From: CADEEL01 sp050246475
GTDB taxonomy: Bacteria; Pseudomonadota; Alphaproteobacteria; Caulobacterales; Aquidulcibacteraceae
Length of the DNA stretch: 64,000 bases
Reading direction: 5' to 3'
NCBI GenBank assembly: GCA_050246475.1
Contig: JBFWVZ010000002.1
Span: 558,001-622,000 of the forward strand
Shown: positions 56,471-64,000 of the stretch, in pieces
Numbering within the stretch: position 1 is the stretch's first letter
Layout: each line of letters starts with the position of its first letter
Translations under genes and position numbers: made by a program
Notes under the pieces: model-generated
Told to the model about the DNA's origin: nothing
Seen by the model: the letters and a program-made list of their open reading frames with translations, nothing else
Databases searched by the model: none

Positions 56471-57461
56471 CGCGCACCATCCGCTTGCCGCGGTTTTCGC
56501 CCGCCAGCAGCCCGATGAGCGCGCCGGGCAAGCTCTCGATCCCGTCGAGAATGTCTTCCTGCACCTTGAGCTTCCCGCTCGCGACCCAGCCTTGCAGCTC
56601 GCCGATCGCGCGTTCGCGCTCTGCATCGAAATCCATCACGATGAAGCCTTCGACGCGCAGCCGCTTCACAACGATGAGCCCCGGCACGCCGCGCGGCCCA
56701 TGCGGCGAAGGCGCGCCGTCATATTGCGAGACCGCCCCGCAGCACGCGATGCGCCCGCGATTGTTCATCTGGAAGAGGCACGCTTCGAAAATATCGCCGC
56801 CGACATTGTCGAAATAGACGTCGATGCCCTTGGGCGCGGCTTCCTTGAGCGCCTTGAACACGGGCTGCGATTTATAATCGACGGCCGCGTCGAACCCCAA
56901 TTCCTTCACCAGCCAATCGCACTTCTCTTGCCCGCCCGCGATGCCGACCGCGCGGCAGCCTTTGATCTTCGCGATCTGCCCCACGATGGAGCCGACTGAG
57001 CCCGCCGCGGCGGAGACGACGACCGTCTCGCCTTCCTTCGGCCGCCCCACATTGAGCAAGCCGAAATAGGCCGTGAGCCCCGCCACGCCATAGACGCTCA
57101 AGAGATGCGAGATGGGCTCCATCTTCGGCAGCTTCGTCGCGTGCTTCGCCGGGATCGCCGCGAATTCCTGCCAGCCGGTGTCTGCGAACACGAGATCGCC
57201 CGCCGCATAGCCGGGCGCCTTCGCCTCGATCACTTCCGCAACCGCGCCGCCCGCCATCACGCCCCCGGCCTCCACCGCCGAGCGATACGTCGCCCCCTGC
57301 ATCCACGCCCGGTTCGCCGCATCGAGCGAAACGAGCCGCGTCCGCACCAGCAACTCGCCCTCCTTCGCCGCAGGCGTCTCCCCCTCATGCAACCGAAAAT
57401 GCTCCGGCGCGAGCTTGCCCTTCGGCGTCTCGACGAGAAGGATTTGGCGATTGGCGGTCAT
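56463..57461 (-). CDS. NADP-dependent medium-chain oxidoreductase (CurA/YncB-like)
   Basis: The 332-residue protein matches the zinc-free MDR group of NADPH-dependent double-bond reductases. It has TANRQILLVETPKG at the start, VLVRTRLVSLDAANRAWM-type residues, VYGVAGLTAYFGLLNVGRPKEGETVVVSAAAGSVGSIVGQIAKIKG with the Rossmann loop AAAGSVGS, and YFDNVGGDIFE. It reduces enones or enals. GAGGA precedes ATG 57461. The start region overlaps the 3' end of the next upstream ORF by 77 nt; the stop overlaps the P450 gene. Confidence 0.92.
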   Translation of the reverse strand: MTANRQILLVETPKGKLAPEHFRLHEGETPAAKEGELLVRTRLVSLDAANRAWMQGATYRSAVEAGGVMAGGAVAEVIEAKAPGYAAGDLVFADTGWQEFAAIPAKHATKLPKMEPISHLLSVYGVAGLTAYFGLLNVGRPKEGETVVVSAAAGSVGSIVGQIAKIKGCRAVGIAGGQEKCDWLVKELGFDAAVDYKSQPVFKALKEAAPKGIDVYFDNVGGDIFEACLFQMNNRGRIACCGAVSQYDGAPSPHGPRGVPGLIVVKRLRVEGFIVMDFDAERERAIGELQGWVASGKLKVQEDILDGIESLPGALIGLLAGENRGKRMVRVS

Positions 57462-57867
57462 GGCGTGTCCTCTTATGCGCCGCCACGGATAGAAGCTTAT
57501 GCGCGTCATGCAAGTTGACGCGAAGGTCAAGCACGCAGCGGCGCTTAGTGCCGCCTATTCCCTCGTGCGATCGCTTCGGCGTGCGATGAACTGCCCGATT
57601 CAGTATGAGCACCGCCGCGGTCACAATCCAAATCGGGATGAACCACATCAGGATCATTGAGAAAAAGTAGTCGTCAAATGCAGGGCTCACGCCGAGAACG
57701 CTTGGCGCCGCCGTGACTTCGCTCTCTGCAATGAGGCGCATCATTTCCATCATCATGGGGAATACCAAGTAAAGGTATATCGGGGCGCCCGCCGCGATGA
57801 TGCCTGCGCACACCATCAAGACGCGAGACGTGCGCGCCCACGCCCAGAGCGGATTGTGCCTACTCAT
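57385..57867 (-). CDS. Two-TM membrane protein of unknown function
   Basis: The 160-residue product has two hydrophobic segments (about 14-36 and 65-87) and then a basic C-terminal part. ATG 57867 overlaps the argG stop by 8 nt. The reading frame stays open 77 nt into the downstream oxidoreductase gene, which is unusually long for this genome, and the tail after about residue 105 has no typical composition. The true protein may therefore have lost its original stop, or the tail may be read-through. No family is recognised. Confidence 0.6.
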   Translation of the reverse strand: MSRHNPLWAWARTSRVLMVCAGIIAAGAPIYLYLVFPMMMEMMRLIAESEVTAAPSVLGVSPAFDDYFFSMILMWFIPIWIVTAAVLILNRAVHRTPKRSHEGIGGTKRRCVLDLRVNLHDAHKLLSVAAHKRTRHDRQSPNPSRRDAEGQARAGAFSVA

Positions 57868-59107
57868 TCTTCCCCAGCTTCCGGTCCCGCTCCGCGGCGA
57901 TGCGCAAGCGCAGTGCGTTGAGCTTGATGAAGCCCTCCGCGTCCGCCTGATTGTACCCGCCCGCTTCATCGAAGCCGACGAGCGCTTTTGAATAGAGCGA
58001 GTACGGCGACGAGCGCCCGATCGTGCGCACGCCGCCTTTGTAGAGCTTCAAACGCACGCTGCCCGTGACGCTCTCCTGGCTCGCATCGATCGCGGCTTGC
58101 AGCATGCGCCGCTCCGGCGTCCACCAGAAGCCGTTATAAATGAGCGACGCATAGCGCGGCATCAGCTCATCCTTCAAATGCATCGCGCCGCGATCGAGCG
58201 TGATCGATTCGATCGCGCGGTGCCCATGCCAAAGGATCGTCCCGCCCGGCGTCTCGTAATAGCCGCGCGATTTCATCCCGACATAGCGGTTCTCCACGAG
58301 ATCGAGACCGCCCACGCCGTGCTTCTTGCCAAGCGCGTTGAGCGCGCCGAGCAGCTCATGCGCCTTCATCTTCTTGCCATTGATGGAGACGAGATCGCCG
58401 CGCTCGAACTCGAGCGACACGCTCTCCGCCTGATCCGGCGCCTCCTCCGGCGTGATCGTCCGGCGGTCCGCGCGCTTCGCGACGATATCCGGAACCTCGA
58501 CATCCGGATCTTCGAGCACCAGACCTTCGGAAGACGTGTGCAGCAAGTTCGCATCGATCGAGAACGGCGCCTCCTGCTCCTTGCCCTTGGCGATCGGGAT
58601 GCCGTGCTTCTTGGCGTACGCGATGAGATCGGGTCGCCCCTCGAAACTCCACTCCCGCCACGGCGCGATCACGCGCACATCGGGCTTCAGCGCATAATAC
58701 GCCACCTCGAAGCGGACCTGATCGTTCCCCTTCCCCGTCGCGCCGTGGCACACGGCATCGGCGCCCACCAAGTTCGCGATCTCGATCTGGCGCTTGGCGA
58801 TGAGCGGCCGCGCGATCGACGTGCCGAGCAGATATTGCCCCTCATAGAGCGTGTTCGCGCGGAACATCGGGAAGACGAAATCGCGCACGAACTCTTCGCG
58901 CAGATCGTCGATGAAAATGTTCTCAGGCTTCACCCCCGCCGCGAGCGCCTTCTCGCGCGCCGGCGCAAGCTCCTCGCCCTGCCCGAGATCGGCCGTGAAC
59001 GTCACGACCTCGCACTGATATTCATCCATCAGCCATTTGAGGATGATCGATGTGTCGAGCCCGCCCGAATATGCGAGCACGACCTTCTTCACGCCGGATT
59101 TCGCCAC
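57860..59107 (-). CDS. argG: Argininosuccinate synthase
   Basis: ArgG joins citrulline and aspartate with ATP in arginine synthesis. The 415-residue protein has the ATP pyrophosphatase motif VVLAYSGGLDTSIILKWL, the HGATGKGNDQVRFE block, YLLGTSIARPLIAKRQIEIA, FSIDANLLHTSSEG and DRGAMHLKDELMPRYASLIYNGFWW. The size is normal. GTG 59107 is chosen because it gives the standard N-terminus; the frame opens at GTG 59137. It is divergent from the MpaB-like gene. Confidence 0.96.
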   Translation of the reverse strand: MAKSGVKKVVLAYSGGLDTSIILKWLMDEYQCEVVTFTADLGQGEELAPAREKALAAGVKPENIFIDDLREEFVRDFVFPMFRANTLYEGQYLLGTSIARPLIAKRQIEIANLVGADAVCHGATGKGNDQVRFEVAYYALKPDVRVIAPWREWSFEGRPDLIAYAKKHGIPIAKGKEQEAPFSIDANLLHTSSEGLVLEDPDVEVPDIVAKRADRRTITPEEAPDQAESVSLEFERGDLVSINGKKMKAHELLGALNALGKKHGVGGLDLVENRYVGMKSRGYYETPGGTILWHGHRAIESITLDRGAMHLKDELMPRYASLIYNGFWWTPERRMLQAAIDASQESVTGSVRLKLYKGGVRTIGRSSPYSLYSKALVGFDEAGGYNQADAEGFIKLNALRLRIAAERDRKLGKNE

Positions 59108-59178
59108 GTCTCTTGCCCTTGCGCCAACGGCGCGCACGCATAGCGGCGCGCGCGCGCCGATGCTAGCCTTCGCGCGTC

Positions 59179-60084
59179 ATGAGCCTTTCCGCAAAGGAAT
59201 TGATGGGCGCCCCCGCCGGCGCCCCGAAGATCGACTTTCGCGAACCGAAAGGCGCGGCGGCGTTGGTCGGCCCAGACTCCGTCTCCTGGCGCGTGTTCAA
59301 GAATCCCGTCGCGCTCTTCATCGGCGGTGTGACGGCGGTGCTCCTGGAGCTCGCCGAGCCGCGCGTGCGCACCGGCGTCTGGGAGCACACCACATTCCGC
59401 ACCGATCCGCTCGCCCGCATGCGCCGCACCGGCTACGCCGCGATGGTCACAATCTATGGCCCGCGCGAAGCCGCCGAGAGGATGATCGCCGGCATCTCCC
59501 GCATGCACGCGCGCGTCACGGGCGTGACGCCCGCGGGCCAAGCCTACACCGCCGCCGATCCCGAATTGCTCGATTGGGTGCAAGTCACCGCCGGGTTCGG
59601 TTTCATGGAGGCCTATCACCGTTTCGTCCGCCCACTGACGGATGGCGAGCGCGACCGCTTCTACGCCGAAGGCGAGGCGGCGGCGCAACTCTACGGCGCT
59701 GTCGGCGCGCCCAAATCGCAAGCGGAGGCCGAAGCGCTCTTCGCTTCAATCGCGCCGAAGCTTGAGCGCCACGAGATCATCTTCGAGTTTCTCGACATCA
59801 TGCGCCGCGTCGATGTCGCGCCCGCGCCGCTCCGCGGCGTGCAGCGTTTGCTCGTCCGCGCCGGCATCGCGCTCGTGCCGGAGAACATTCGCGCCATCAT
59901 CGGGCTTGGCCGCGAGTGGGATTTGCCCTGGGGCGCCGAGACAGCGATCCGCGCCATGGGCGCCGCCGCCGACCGCGTCGTGATGAAGAGCGCGCCGCCC
60001 GCCCAGGCGTGCGAACGCCTCGGCCTGCCCGCGAACTATCTCTACCGCGCGCCCGCTCGTTCCGGGCCTGAACGCGCGGCTTAG
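59179..60084 (+). CDS. MpaB/DUF2236-family oxygenase-like protein
   Basis: The 301-residue protein shows the DUF2236 pattern: PDSVSWRVFKNPVALFIGGVTAVLLELAEPRVRTGVWEHTTFRTDPLARMRRTGYAAMVTIYG, then ISRMHARVTG, LLDWVQVTAGFGFMEAYHRF and a C-terminal PWGAETAIRAMG. The conserved RMHxxV and WVQ residues are the likely heme or metal region, by analogy with the latex-clearing/MpaB group. The substrate is unknown. The stop overlaps the convergent GST gene by 4 nt (TTAG). Confidence 0.87.
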   Translation: MSLSAKELMGAPAGAPKIDFREPKGAAALVGPDSVSWRVFKNPVALFIGGVTAVLLELAEPRVRTGVWEHTTFRTDPLARMRRTGYAAMVTIYGPREAAERMIAGISRMHARVTGVTPAGQAYTAADPELLDWVQVTAGFGFMEAYHRFVRPLTDGERDRFYAEGEAAAQLYGAVGAPKSQAEAEALFASIAPKLERHEIIFEFLDIMRRVDVAPAPLRGVQRLLVRAGIALVPENIRAIIGLGREWDLPWGAETAIRAMGAAADRVVMKSAPPAQACERLGLPANYLYRAPARSGPERAA

Positions 60085-60701
60085 GCCGCGCGCCGCTTCT
60101 GCTCCTCGAAATAGAGCGGCAATTCCTCGCCGAGCGCCTTGGCGATCGCCGGGCGCGCACGCAGCCGCGCGATATAGTCGTTGAGCGCCGGATAATCGGA
60201 AAGCGCGGGCCCGCGCACCTGCGTCCAATTCATGATCGTCAGCAGATAACCATCCGCGACGGAATAGTGATCGAGCAGGAACTCCCGCCCCTTGAGATGC
60301 GCGTCCAAGAGCTTCATGCGCGACGCCGCGCGCTCCAGCGCATAGGCCTTTGCCTCCGCGGGGCTCTTTTCATCGAGGATCGCGGTGAAGGCGCCCGTGT
60401 GCAGTTCGGAATTGATGAAGCCGATCCACCGCGCCAGCTGCGCGCGCGAAAGCGCATCGCCCGCGGCGCCGAAACGATCCGCTAGATAAGAGAGGATCGC
60501 GCTGTTTTCGGTAAACACTTCGCCGCTCTCGAGGCGCACGGCCGGCACCTGCCCCACCGGATTGATCGCCAGGAAATCCTCCCCCGCCTCCGTGCGCTTG
60601 GCCTGCAAATCCACATAGATGAAGCGCGCGGGCGCGTTCGCCTCATAGAGGGCGATGCGCGTGGCGAGCGAGCAGGCGAGCGGCGCGAAATAAACGTCCA
60701 T
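60081..60701 (-). CDS. Glutathione S-transferase
   Basis: The 206-residue protein has the bacterial beta-class GST form: thioredoxin-like N-domain (MDVYFAPLACSLATRIALYEANAPARFIYVDL with Cys10, then NPVGQVPAVRLESGEVFTENSAILSYLADRFG) and an all-helical C-domain with FLLDHYSVADGYLLTIMNW. It conjugates glutathione to electrophiles. GAGGA precedes ATG 60701. The gene is divergent from a TetR-family regulator, and a TGTACCAT/ATGGTACA inverted pair lies between them, which suggests direct control. Confidence 0.93.
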   Translation of the reverse strand: MDVYFAPLACSLATRIALYEANAPARFIYVDLQAKRTEAGEDFLAINPVGQVPAVRLESGEVFTENSAILSYLADRFGAAGDALSRAQLARWIGFINSELHTGAFTAILDEKSPAEAKAYALERAASRMKLLDAHLKGREFLLDHYSVADGYLLTIMNWTQVRGPALSDYPALNDYIARLRARPAIAKALGEELPLYFEEQKRRAA

Positions 60702-60730
60702 GGTGTCCTCTCGATCTTTTAATCTATTTC

Positions 60731-60785
60731 TGTACCATAGCGGACACAAATCGGGCGAGGCAAGGATTATTTCCAAAATGGTACA
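60731..60785. promoter_or_regulatory. Split inverted repeat between GST and TetR genes
   Basis: TGTACCAT (60731-60738) and its exact complement ATGGTACA (60778-60785) are spaced 47 bp centre to centre, and the second arm includes the TetR start codon ATG. The AT-rich region between them probably holds both promoters. Binding at both arms would repress GST and the regulator. Confidence 0.5.
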
Positions 60786-61374
60786 AAAAGCAGCGCGCCG
60801 GGGCCGCCCCCCGCAATATGACGCCGCCGCAGCGCTCGCGCAGGCGCGCGACGCCTTCTGGCGCCAAGGCTTTCAGGCGACCTCGCTCGACGATTTGACC
60901 GCCGCCACCGGCATGAATCGCCCGAGCCTCTACGCCGCCTTCGGCGATAAGCGGGCGCTCTTCCTCAAAACGCTGCGCGACTATCGCCGCGTGAACGCCG
61001 CCGGCGCGCGCGCGTTGCTGGAGCGCGCGCCGAACTTGCGCGACGGGCTCCGCGCCGTGTTCAACGCCGCCATCGCGCTTTATCTGCGCGATCCGCCGCG
61101 CGGGCGCGGCTGCTTCATTCTGGGCTCGGCGCCGAGCGAAGCGGAATCCGACGAAGAGGTGCGCGCCGAATTGCGCGGCATCACGGAGGATCTCGACGCC
61201 GCCTTCGCCGCGCGCATGAAGAAAGCCGGCCTCTCGAAAACGCAGATCGAAATCCGCGCGCCGATGGCGACGGGGATCATTCACTCGCTCTCGCTGCGCG
61301 CGCGCGGCCGTGAATCGAAGAAAAGCCTCGCCGCCTTTGCCGAGCGCGCCGCGGCGCTGCTTGGCTCAGACTAG
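60778..61374 (+). CDS. TetR/AcrR-family regulator, divergent from GST
   Basis: The 198-residue protein has a basic N-terminus (VQKAARRGRPPQYD) and a TetR helix-turn-helix (ALAQARDAFWRQGFQATSLDDLTAATGMNRPSLYAAFGDKRALFLKTL, about 19-68). A C-terminal helical domain contains RGCFILGSAPSEAESDEEV, typical of the AcrR group that controls detoxification genes. ATG 60778 is chosen from family length. Its start codon lies inside one arm of the presumed operator. It overlaps the convergent downstream gene by 9 nt. Confidence 0.9.
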   Translation: MVQKAARRGRPPQYDAAAALAQARDAFWRQGFQATSLDDLTAATGMNRPSLYAAFGDKRALFLKTLRDYRRVNAAGARALLERAPNLRDGLRAVFNAAIALYLRDPPRGRGCFILGSAPSEAESDEEVRAELRGITEDLDAAFAARMKKAGLSKTQIEIRAPMATGIIHSLSLRARGRESKKSLAAFAERAAALLGSD

Positions 61375-61863
61375 AACATCGGAAGCGCGCGGCACATGCC
61401 TGCCGAGTATGAGCCAATAAAGTGCGCCCGTTGCCCAAGCGAGGATCATCGACGCGAGCGCCACGAATCCAACCGCAAGAATGTTCCGCGGCTCCAAAAG
61501 AACGATCGGCAAACCAATGAGCAAGAGCGTGAATCCTGCACTCGTCTGGGCCGCGACCGTATCCACGCGCATGCCGCTGAGCTTCCACTCGTTCTTCGAT
61601 AGGGTGAGACCAATCGGAAAGAACAACAACGTTCCAATCCCGACGAGCAGAAAGCCAAAAATGAGAATCGTACCGCTCAACAAGAGTGCACGAAATCCGC
61701 CGTCGTCGCCGCTCTCAAACACTTGAGCGGTGAACACAGCCCACAAAACTGCGGGCGCGACGACGAAAATCACAGCAACGAGATGCAGGAGAAGAACGGC
61801 GCCGCAAAGGGCGCGGAGACGGGAATTGATCGTGCGCTGCGTAGGCTCATCGTCCGCCGCCAT
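61366..61863 (-). CDS. Four-TM membrane protein of unknown function
   Basis: The 165-residue protein has about four hydrophobic segments (around 21-47, 60-84, 107-124 and 128-152) and short polar termini. ATG 61863 overlaps the kup stop (TGATG), so it is translationally coupled to kup. A TTG one codon upstream is also in frame. No family is recognised. Coupling to a potassium transporter suggests an accessory role, but nothing in the sequence proves it. Codon usage looks less GC-biased than in its neighbours. Confidence 0.68.
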   Translation of the reverse strand: MAADDEPTQRTINSRLRALCGAVLLLHLVAVIFVVAPAVLWAVFTAQVFESGDDGGFRALLLSGTILIFGFLLVGIGTLLFFPIGLTLSKNEWKLSGMRVDTVAAQTSAGFTLLLIGLPIVLLEPRNILAVGFVALASMILAWATGALYWLILGRHVPRASDVLV

Positions 61864-63800
61864 CAAACCATCACCTGATTCCCAAGTTCCACCGCGCGGC
61901 CGCTCGGGATGTGGAAGAAGTCCGTCGCGTTGGTCGCGTTGCGCGCCAGGAAGATGAAGAGATGGTCTTGCCAGAGCGGCATGCCGCTCCGCTCGCTGGG
62001 CACGATCGTGCGCCGCGAGAGGAAGAAGCTCGTCTTCATGATGTCGAACTTGAGCCCCTGCGCGCGCGCGGCGGTGAGCGCCTTGACGACGTTCGGCGTC
62101 TCCATGAACCCGAACGTCAGCGTCACGCGCCGCACGTCGGGCATGTAGTCCTCGATCTTGATACGTTCGCTCTCCGGCGCGCGCGGCGTCTCCAGCGTCT
62201 TGACCGTCAGGATGATGATCGTCTCGTGCAGCACTTGGTTGTGCTTTAGATTGTGCATCAGAGCCGCGGGCGCGACGTCGGGATCGCCCGTCAAAAAGAT
62301 CGCCGTGCCGCGCACGCGGTGCGGGGGATGCAGCGATAGCGTTTCAAAGAGTTTCGAGAGCGGTTCGTCGCGCCGCACCGTTTCGCTCAACAGCCGCGTG
62401 CCGCGCATCCACGTCCAGATGACGAGCACGAGCCCCAGGCCCAGCAGCAGCGGCACGAACCCGCCTTCGAAGAATTTCGTCATGTTCGATGCGAAGAACA
62501 CGATCTCAAGCAGCAGGAATGGTGAAACGAAGAGCGCGGCCAAAGGCGCGGGCCACTTCCACAGCCGCCACACAACCACGAACGCCATGAGCGTGGAGAC
62601 GATCATCACGCCCGTGATCGCGATGCCGTAAGCCGCCGCCAGCGCGCTCGATGAGCCGAACGCCAGCGCGAGAATGAGCACGCCCGCCAGCAGCAGCCAA
62701 TTCACCTGCGGCATGTAGACTTGCCCGTATTGCGTCTCGCTGGTGCGGCGGATCTCCATGCGCGGCAAGAGCCCCAGCTGGATCGCCTGCTGCGTCAGCG
62801 AGAACGCGCCGGAGATCACCGCCTGGCTCGCAATGATCGTCGCCGCCGTCGCCAGGATCACGAACGGCAGGCGCGCCCAATCCGGCGGCAATAGGAAGAA
62901 CGGGTTTTCGATGGTTTCGGGATGCGCAAGCACCATCGCGCCCTGCCCGAAATAATTCAGCATCAGGCACGGGAGCACGATCGCCAGCCATCCCGCGCGG
63001 ATCGGCGCTTTGCCGAAATGCCCCATGTCCACATAGAGCGCCTCCGCGCCCGTCACCGCGAGGAAGACCGAGCCCATCACCACGAACGAAAGCCCGGGAT
63101 GCGAGGCGATGAACGCGAACGCGTAATAGGGATTCACCGCCAGCAGGATTTCGGGATCGTCCGCCAGGTGCATCGCGCCCAGCACGCCGAGCACGATGAA
63201 CCAGACGAGCGTGATCGGCCCGAAGAACGCGCCGACGCGCCCGGTGCCGCGGCTTTGAATGAAGAAGATGCCGATGAGGATGCCGCACGCGATCGCCAGC
63301 ACCAGCTGCTGCGAGATGCTGTCTTCCAGCCCCGGCACTTGCCGCAACCCTTCGACGGCGGAGAGCACGGAGATCGCCGGCGTGATGATCGCGTCGCCGT
63401 AGAAGAGCGCAGCGCCCAAGACGCCAAGGCCGAAGATGAGCGCGGTGCGCCGCGTCAGCACGCGCTGCACCAGCGCCATGAGCGCGAGGGTGCCGCCCTC
63501 GCCCTTGTTGTCCATGGTGAGGACGATGATGACGTACTTGATGGTGACGAGGATCGTCAGCGACCAGAAGATGAGCGAGATGATCCCGATCACCTCGCCG
63601 CGCGCGACGCCGTCCTCCGCGACATGGCGGATGGATTCGCGGAACGCGTAGATCGGGCTGGTGCCGATGTCGCCGAAGACGACGCCGATCGCGCCGACCA
63701 GGAGAAGCCAGAAGCCGCCGTGGCGGGAGGCGTGTCCCTCGGCCTTGTCGTGCGGCCCCCCCGGCGACGGCTGCGGCGCTTCAGCGTCCGCTTTCGCCAT
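61863..63800 (-). CDS. kup: Low-affinity potassium transport protein Kup
   Basis: Kup imports K+ with protons. The 645-residue protein has the signature GAIGVVFGDIGTSPIYAFRES near residue 40, DNKGEGGTLALMALVQR, FYGDAIITPAISVLSAVEGL, AVTGAEALYVDMGHFGKAPIRAGW and a cytoplasmic C-terminal domain (about 450-645, with TAIFLTGDPDVAPAALMHNLKHNQVLHE). Twelve membrane segments are visible. ATG 63800 has GGGGA 8 nt upstream; ATG 63809 is the alternative. The 3' end is coupled to a four-TM protein gene. Confidence 0.95.
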   Translation of the reverse strand: MAKADAEAPQPSPGGPHDKAEGHASRHGGFWLLLVGAIGVVFGDIGTSPIYAFRESIRHVAEDGVARGEVIGIISLIFWSLTILVTIKYVIIVLTMDNKGEGGTLALMALVQRVLTRRTALIFGLGVLGAALFYGDAIITPAISVLSAVEGLRQVPGLEDSISQQLVLAIACGILIGIFFIQSRGTGRVGAFFGPITLVWFIVLGVLGAMHLADDPEILLAVNPYYAFAFIASHPGLSFVVMGSVFLAVTGAEALYVDMGHFGKAPIRAGWLAIVLPCLMLNYFGQGAMVLAHPETIENPFFLLPPDWARLPFVILATAATIIASQAVISGAFSLTQQAIQLGLLPRMEIRRTSETQYGQVYMPQVNWLLLAGVLILALAFGSSSALAAAYGIAITGVMIVSTLMAFVVVWRLWKWPAPLAALFVSPFLLLEIVFFASNMTKFFEGGFVPLLLGLGLVLVIWTWMRGTRLLSETVRRDEPLSKLFETLSLHPPHRVRGTAIFLTGDPDVAPAALMHNLKHNQVLHETIIILTVKTLETPRAPESERIKIEDYMPDVRRVTLTFGFMETPNVVKALTAARAQGLKFDIMKTSFFLSRRTIVPSERSGMPLWQDHLFIFLARNATNATDFFHIPSGRAVELGNQVMV

Positions 63801-64000
63801 GGCGATCATCCCCAGCGGCCGGCCGCGAGCCGGTCAATGGGCGCGGCCTGTACGCCCTTTCCTGCTGCGTCGCAACACACGAGAAATTGGCGCGGGCGCC
63901 AGGCCCTCCGAACGGCTCAGGCACGCTTTGCGTGGGGGCCTGCATGGGCTGCCCTACCCCGCGCGAAGCGCCCGGCGAGGGCGTCGGAGATGAAATCCTT
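63801..64000. other. Upstream region of kup and window edge
   Basis: This 200-nt end region contains a small hairpin (CACGC-TTT-GCGTG within AGGC/GCCT, about 63918-63942). On the minus strand the last 27 codons before a TGA at 63917-63919 could be the C-terminus of another gene (KDFISDALAGRF and a basic tail), but this is too short to assign. I see no other feature. Confidence 0.3.

Noticed and set aside
63917..64000. Possible C-terminus of a minus-strand gene at the right edge
   Set aside because: Only 27 codons are visible and a second frame is also open; no family can be recognised, so no CDS was called.

Overview
The window looks like a high-GC alphaproteobacterial chromosome, probably from the Caulobacterales/Hyphomonadaceae side. 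The signs are the hemC-hemD-Mic60-hemY cluster divergent from tsaD, a CC0125/CC1285-type lipoprotein, an Usg-family protein, an Oar-like TonB receptor with a CarboxypepD_reg domain, COQ9 and a soluble multi-PAS chemoreceptor. Taxon placement is an inference from gene content; there is no rRNA here. I see no phage, IS element, CRISPR array or plasmid backbone. Coding density is very high: 7 of 13 convergent gene pairs overlap by exactly 4 nt at their stop codons, and many co-directional pairs overlap as ATGA or TGATG.

Layout. 1-5.4 kb: 5' part of a GGDEF cyclase, purE-purK, a small membrane protein, chrA, a SnoaL-like protein with COQ9, and rpsU, which appears to start at an ATC codon behind a strong Shine-Dalgarno. 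5.4-17.8 kb: a MarR/VOC divergon with an inverted-repeat operator, YceI, EVE, gpsA, a TetR regulator, two paralogous 36-37 residue hydrophobic mini-proteins (one inside a well-delimited transcription unit), tsaD, the heme/Mic60 operon, dctA and tRNA-Thr(CGT). 17.9-27.6 kb: two alpha/beta hydrolases, then a FixL/FixJ-like regulatory set (PAS histidine kinase, lone receiver, LuxR-type regulator) divergent from an unusual iron protein (ferritin-like domain, Fer4_19-type domain, two CDGSH motifs), then the TonB receptor.

27.7-36.7 kb is a chemotaxis island without flagellar genes: pseudo-receiver, CheZ-like phosphatase, CheY, CheA, CheW, CheR, CheB and a membrane-free chemoreceptor with four PAS domains. 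CheA carries a region resembling a haemless truncated haemoglobin where the P2 domain normally lies. 36.8-48.5 kb: an FAH-family hydrolase with an APC permease, an M1 aminopeptidase, an EF-G-like GTPase lacking the catalytic His, an FAD oxidoreductase coupled to a GH13 glucosidase, and three small exported proteins (OmpA-like, EF-hand, DUF3472-like). 48.5-64 kb: tRNA-Arg(CCG), TraB/GumN protein, lipoprotein, Usg, LysE, MHS-type MFS transporter, hemolysin III, cytochrome P450, MDR oxidoreductase, argG, MpaB-like protein, a GST/TetR divergon and kup.

Two loci (about 12.0 and 43.7 kb) carry head-to-head REP/BIME-like palindromes. Many start codons were moved downstream of the longest open frame to the position supported by a Shine-Dalgarno or by family length; uncertain cases are flagged.
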